Assembly: GCA_017522515.1 (NCBI GenBank)
Contig: JAFWZH010000309.1
Coordinates: 1-35,707, forward strand
DNA: 35,707 nt
Source: Clostridia bacterium
Lineage (GTDB): Bacteria; Bacillota_A; Clostridia; UBA1212; UBA1255
Reading direction: 5' to 3'
Every line of letters begins with the position of its first letter. Within the stretch, counting starts at the first letter, position 1. This document shows positions 32,487 through 35,707 of this stretch, piece after piece. The notes under the pieces were generated by a model. It was not told the DNA's origin. It ran no database searches and was given only the letters and a program-made list of their open reading frames with translations. The position numbers were made by a program, and so were the translations under genes.

Positions 32487-33676
32487 ATAATAACGAAATG
32501 AACAAGAGACGAGAAACAAAACAAAGCAGAAAGACACATATCATTCTGTTATGTGTCGGAGTATCTCTTGCTGTTTTTTTGATAGTTTTTTTTGCCATAG
32601 GCGGATATGAGAAAATTTTAGACTTTTTGGGAATAGAGCGAGACGTTTCCGTAACACCCACCGTAACTTATGTTGAGGCAGAAATAAAAGGCAACATTCT
32701 GTTGGCCGGCAACAATGGCACAACGATTGTTTACGATGAACAAGGGGTGACCGGTTACGGTATTGATGGCAAATGGAAGTGGCATGAAATGTGCTCTGTA
32801 AGCAATCCGGCTTTTTCGAATTGCGGAGATTTTGCAGTTGTTGCAGATGTGGGTGGCACAGCAGCGTATGCCTTTGACAAAAATGGTCTTGTATGGAAAT
32901 ACGGTAGTGGGAATGTTATAAAATCTGTTTTCGGCAAGGGGAAATTTGTTTGCATAATTCACGAAGAAAATGAGTATCTTTCGGCAGCTACTGTATACGA
33001 ATATGATTTAAAAACATCTTCTCTGAAAGAACTTTTCACAAGAAAGTTCAGCACTCACTATATGCTCACGGGTGCAATAAGTAACAATGGTAAGCAGATG
33101 GTTCTTTCGGGAGTTTTCTCAGACGGCGGTGTGGCAAGCGGTATTATTTCCTTTGTCAGAATGTCGGACGGGGAGATTTTTTCCGGCGAGGTAACGGAGA
33201 AAAATACGTATGTAAAAGCCTTTTATGCCTCGGATAACAGTGTTTTTGCTGTAAATAGTGATTCTGTGAGAGTCATGTACAAAGAAATGAGCGTATCTTC
33301 CGGCAAAGATCGTGAAAATGTTCTTTGGAGCAGAAACAGTAAACAAGACAGAGTAATAAATGCCTCGCTCTTAAATGACAAATATATTCTGATAGCGATA
33401 GGAAATGAAAACGCAGACAAAAGCACTGTTAAAGCTTTTGACACAGCAGGGAAAGAAAGTTTAAATCTTGAAATTGAGGGCAACATTATTGGTATGGACT
33501 CTGAGGGAGAAACATTTATGGTTTATACGGATTCGCATGCTTATTTATATAACAGTAAAGGTTTTCTTATCGGGAAGGTTGAAGCCGGGTTTAAGATTGC
33601 CCAGGCTGTATGCACTGATAGTCGTCATATTGGAATTTGCGGTGAAGGTAAATTACTGACTGCAGCTTTTGAATAA
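32450..33676 (+). CDS. Membrane-anchored beta-propeller protein, DUF5711-like
   Basis: 408 residues from a TTG start. A basic N-terminus and one membrane segment (about 30-52) are followed by a beta-propeller-like outer domain. Its repeated short strands include GNILLAGNNGTTIVYDEQGV, DFAVVADVGGTAAYAFDKNG and TFMVYTDSHAYLYNSKGFLI. This matches what I know of DUF5711 proteins next to cvpA in Clostridia. The function is unknown. The start is uncertain: TTG 32450 has GGGGAAAG nearby and overlaps the previous gene by 37 nt, while ATG 32498 has no clear ribosome binding site but lies 12 nt after the previous stop. The anchor is kept either way. cvpA follows by 31 nt. Confidence 0.75.
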   Translation: MPHTKDNQTKVIDNNEMNKRRETKQSRKTHIILLCVGVSLAVFLIVFFAIGGYEKILDFLGIERDVSVTPTVTYVEAEIKGNILLAGNNGTTIVYDEQGVTGYGIDGKWKWHEMCSVSNPAFSNCGDFAVVADVGGTAAYAFDKNGLVWKYGSGNVIKSVFGKGKFVCIIHEENEYLSAATVYEYDLKTSSLKELFTRKFSTHYMLTGAISNNGKQMVLSGVFSDGGVASGIISFVRMSDGEIFSGEVTEKNTYVKAFYASDNSVFAVNSDSVRVMYKEMSVSSGKDRENVLWSRNSKQDRVINASLLNDKYILIAIGNENADKSTVKAFDTAGKESLNLEIEGNIIGMDSEGETFMVYTDSHAYLYNSKGFLIGKVEAGFKIAQAVCTDSRHIGICGEGKLLTAAFE

Positions 33677-33707
33677 AAGGTCATAAAAACGAAAGTGAGG
33701 TTTTATT

Positions 33708-34391
33708 ATGTTAGTGGATATTATTTTAATTGCAATTTTGGCATTGTTTATTTTTATCGGTTGGAAAAGGGGACTTGTACTGTCAATATTCTTGTTGGCT
33801 TCAACAATTGTTGCGATATTTCTTGCAAGCGTTTTGTCTCCGGTGGTTTCTAACGGGCTTGAGAAGATAGGTGTTGCCGAGAAGATGGCACCCACATTTT
33901 CCGAATATGTAGAAGAAGCAATGTTAAGTGAATATGAGGAAACAGGTAAAACGTATGTTAATAAAGCAACAGAAAAACTGCCGCTTCCCGGTTTTATAAA
34001 AGAAAAGCTGGCTATGAATGTTGAGACTGTTTCTGCCGAGGAAATATCAAAGGTGTCCGATGGGATTGGCCTTACAGCAGCGAAGTTTGTTTGTAATTTG
34101 CTTGCATTTGTCATTGTATTTATTCTTGTATTAATTATAATGATGGTGGTAAAAAGAGTTCTTAAGATAGTTGTTAAAATACCCCTCGTTAAGCAGGCAG
34201 ACAAAGTCGGAGGTTTGCTGATAGGTTTCGTTCAAGGCGCGTTATTTGTGCTTGTGGTATTACTTGTTATATCTGTTTTGGCATCGACATCCTCCATGCA
34301 CGGAGTGGTAGAAGCTATAGAAAGCTCTACAATTACAAAATTTATATACGAAAGTAACTTTATAGGTAAAATTATTTCAAAATTATTATAA
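33708..34391 (+). CDS. CvpA family membrane protein
   Basis: 227 residues with four membrane segments. The N-terminal LVDIILIAILALFIFIGWKR followed by GLVLSIFLLASTIVAIFLAS is the CvpA signature of helices 1-2. A hydrophilic loop with several Glu and Lys (about 60-125) separates them from helices 3-4, which hold FVIVFILVLIIMMVV and VGGLLIGFVQGALFVLVVLL. CvpA proteins are needed for colicin V production in E. coli and affect envelope homeostasis. The ATG follows GTGAGG. The gene ends the long co-directional run; the next promoter begins 16 nt after its stop. Confidence 0.9.
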   Translation: MLVDIILIAILALFIFIGWKRGLVLSIFLLASTIVAIFLASVLSPVVSNGLEKIGVAEKMAPTFSEYVEEAMLSEYEETGKTYVNKATEKLPLPGFIKEKLAMNVETVSAEEISKVSDGIGLTAAKFVCNLLAFVIVFILVLIIMMVVKRVLKIVVKIPLVKQADKVGGLLIGFVQGALFVLVVLLVISVLASTSSMHGVVEAIESSTITKFIYESNFIGKIISKLL

Positions 34392-34407
34392 TCAGATAAA
34401 AAAAGGG

Positions 34408-34437
34408 TTGACAAACCAATCTGAGATGTGTTACATT
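34408..34437 (+). promoter_or_regulatory. Promoter of the rpmG-secE-nusG block
   Basis: A perfect TTGACA (34408-34413), an 18-nt spacer and TACATT (34432-34437). The predicted leader to the rpmG ATG at 34475 is about 31 nt. Confidence 0.72.
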
Positions 34438-34474
34438 AGTCAATGCGCTTTAGGCGATGGAGGTGTTAAGTAAC

Positions 34475-34624
34475 ATGAGAGTAAAGGTAACAATGGCTTG
34501 TACCGAGTGTAAACAACGTAATTACACAACAATGAAAAATAAAAAGAATAACCCTGACAGAATAGAAATGAGCAAATATTGCAAGTTCTGTAAGAAGCAT
34601 ACAGCACATAGAGAAACAAAGTAA
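34475..34624 (+). CDS. rpmG: 50S ribosomal protein L33
   Basis: 49 residues, the correct length. Two Cys pairs (CTEC and CKFC) give the zinc-ribbon, so this is the zinc-binding form. The sequence [19 protein letters not shown] and the [18 protein letters not shown] end are typical. The ATG has GGAGGTG 9 nt upstream. The gene is too short for many ORF filters. It is followed by secE and nusG, as in most Firmicutes. The usual tRNA-Trp between rpmG and secE is not present here. Confidence 0.96.
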   Translation: MRVKVTMACTECKQRNYTTMKNKKNNPDRIEMSKYCKFCKKHTAHRETK

Positions 34625-34701
34625 TTTGCTTTAAGGCAGGAGTTAAAGTGACGACTTTTATAAGTAAAAGATGTCATCTATAAATTAAGGATGTGTTTAT
34701 A

Positions 34702-34944
34702 ATGGCTAAAGAGAAAGAGAAAAAAGAAAAGAAACCGAATTTCTTTAAAAAAGCAGGTAGTGCAATTGCAGGATTCTTTAAAGGAATCGTTTCTGAGATC
34801 AAAAAAGTGACATGGCCTACAAAGAAGCAGGTTGTATCCAACACGCTTTCTGTTTTGGCTTTTTGCTTGGTTGTGGGAGCAATTATTTGGCTCTCAGATT
34901 TAGGCCTTGATGCATTGATGAGCTTGATTGTAAGATTAAGCTGA
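34702..34944 (+). CDS. secE: Preprotein translocase subunit SecE
   Basis: 80 residues. A Lys/Glu-rich amphipathic start (about 1-20) is followed by the conserved FFKGIVSEIKKVTWPTKKQV and one membrane helix (VLAFCLVVGAIIWLSDLGLD). SecE joins SecY and SecG in the secretion channel. The start is ATG 34702 with AAGGATGTG upstream; a GTG three codons earlier lies within that ribosome binding site. Between rpmG and secE (34625-34701) only an imperfect hairpin (TGAC-n2-CTTTT with AAAAG-n2-GTCA) is seen. Confidence 0.95.
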   Translation: MAKEKEKKEKKPNFFKKAGSAIAGFFKGIVSEIKKVTWPTKKQVVSNTLSVLAFCLVVGAIIWLSDLGLDALMSLIVRLS

Positions 34945-35021
34945 TAGACATCACAATAAGATTGATAAGGCAAGCATAGGAAGACAGATGATTAGTGTAA
35001 AGTAGAGAAAGGAGGACAATC

Positions 35022-35555
35022 ATGTTTTTGGAAGATGTTTCCAATGAGCCGATGTGGTATGTTGTTCATACTTATTCAGGTTATGAGGATAAAGTTAAAA
35101 AAAGCCTTGAAACAGTAATAAAAAACAGAGGCATGCAAGATTATTTCTTTGATATAATCATTCCAATGTTAGAAGAAGTGGAAATTAAAGACGGACGCGA
35201 GAAGTCTGCTCTTAAGAAAATATTCCCCGGATATGTCCTCGTTAAGATGATTCTTACCGATGACACGTGGTATATTGTTCGTAATATCCGTGGTGTTACA
35301 AGCTTTGTCGGTTTTGGTAATAAGCCTCAGAGTTTATCTGACGAAGAAGTTTGTGCTTTAGGTGTAGACCAGACAAAGACGGTGGATTACGAGATTGGAG
35401 ATACAGTACGTATTATTTCGGGTCCTTTGGAGAATTTCACAGGTGTGGTTGAGAACATTAATGTTGAGAAATCACAAGTAAAAGTACTCGTTTCTATGTT
35501 TGGACGCGAGATTTCAGCTGAATTGGAATATTCTCAAATTCAGAGAATATTTTAA
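35022..35555 (+). CDS. nusG: Transcription termination/antitermination factor NusG
   Basis: 177 residues. The N-terminal NGN domain starts MWYVVHTYSGYEDKVKKSLE and includes FPGYVLVKM and VRNIRGVTSFVG. The C-terminal KOW domain is GDTVRIISGPLENFTGVVEN. It binds RNA polymerase to modulate pausing and elongation. ATG 35022 has a perfect AAAGGAGG 6 nt upstream. The first ten residues (MFLEDVSNEP) precede the conserved start, so a start at Met11 is possible, but the ribosome binding site favours 35022. Confidence 0.97.
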   Translation: MFLEDVSNEPMWYVVHTYSGYEDKVKKSLETVIKNRGMQDYFFDIIIPMLEEVEIKDGREKSALKKIFPGYVLVKMILTDDTWYIVRNIRGVTSFVGFGNKPQSLSDEEVCALGVDQTKTVDYEIGDTVRIISGPLENFTGVVENINVEKSQVKVLVSMFGREISAELEYSQIQRIF

Positions 35556-35597
35556 TTATAAATTTTTTGTTTCTTAAATTTTTTGGGAGGTGGAAAC

Positions 35598-35707
35598 ATG
35601 GCTAAAAAAGTAGTAGCATTGGTAAAGTTGCAGATTCCGGCAGGAAAGGCTGCACCGACACCACCGGTTGGACCAGCATTGGGTCAGCATGGCCTTAATA
35701 TTATGGG
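35598..35707 (+). CDS. rplK: 50S ribosomal protein L11, N-terminal part (cut by window edge)
   Basis: 36 codons are visible, beginning [20 protein letters not shown] and continuing [16 protein letters not shown], the unmistakable L11 start with the conserved Pro-rich hinge to helix 1. The ATG has GGGAGGTGG upstream. The gene is in its usual place 42 nt after nusG. L11 binds the GTPase-associated region of 23S rRNA. Confidence 0.97.
   Translation, partial: MAKKVVALVKLQIPAGKAAPTPPVGPALGQHGLNIM

Noticed and set aside
34625..34701. tRNA-Trp between rpmG and secE
   Set aside because: No cloverleaf can be drawn in this 77-nt gap; only an imperfect hairpin is present.

Overview
The window is an AT-rich chromosomal segment of a low-GC, Gram-positive-type bacterium, most likely a spore-forming Clostridia member (Bacillota), probably from a gut-like, plant-glycan-rich habitat. 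The basis is strong AGGAGG ribosome binding sites, TTG/GTG/ATG starts, many lipoproteins and Thr/Pro-rich surface linkers, a SpoIIQ-like protein behind a sigma-F-type promoter, GH127- and GH43-type enzymes, and the gene order rpmG-secE-nusG-rplK. No phage, insertion sequence or CRISPR array was seen. The species cannot be named from sequence alone.

Layout. 1-3504: a truncated lipoprotein gene (minus strand), a MATE exporter, and a GH127-superfamily glycosidase converging on it. 3698-6466: a DUF2339 membrane protein, a small DUF6054-like protein, and a single tRNA-Thr(CGT) with its own promoter and terminator. 6543-12485: a membrane-anchored XRE regulator divergent from a co-directional set consisting of a CE2-like esterase, an FAD oxidoreductase, release factor 3 (prfC) and a small membrane protein. 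12499-12668: three 35-nt palindromes. 12770-15257: a cysteine synthase-like gene with a sodium:amino-acid symporter. 15338-17230: trpS and mntP, with a Dabb protein on the opposite strand.

17404-20353 is the most unusual part: a compact run of a short lipoprotein, an HPr-kinase-like protein, a PqqD-like protein, and one protein joining an S26B-like peptidase domain to a nucleotidyltransferase. The last three genes overlap by 1 and 4 nt. It resembles poorly characterised kinase/PqqD/nucleotidyltransferase modification systems, but there is no lasso cyclase and no obvious precursor peptide.

20400-22104 (minus): a GH43-like glycosidase and a SpoIIQ-like M23 protein. 22278-34391 (plus): a long run of closely spaced genes, pheS-pheT, a helical-repeat protein, a Gld-like ABC system (ATPase, permease, GldG-like, DUF4340), a YkvI-like membrane protein whose start looks frameshifted, a DUF5711-like propeller protein and a CvpA-family protein. 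34408-end: rpmG, secE, nusG and the start of rplK, the usual transcription/translation/secretion block.

Several starts were moved downstream of the longest open frame because a promoter or ribosome binding site lies inside the extended frame (GH127, esterase, lipoprotein, trpS, GH43, pheS, secE). Promoter calls are by eye against consensus. Family names come from recognised motifs, not database searches.
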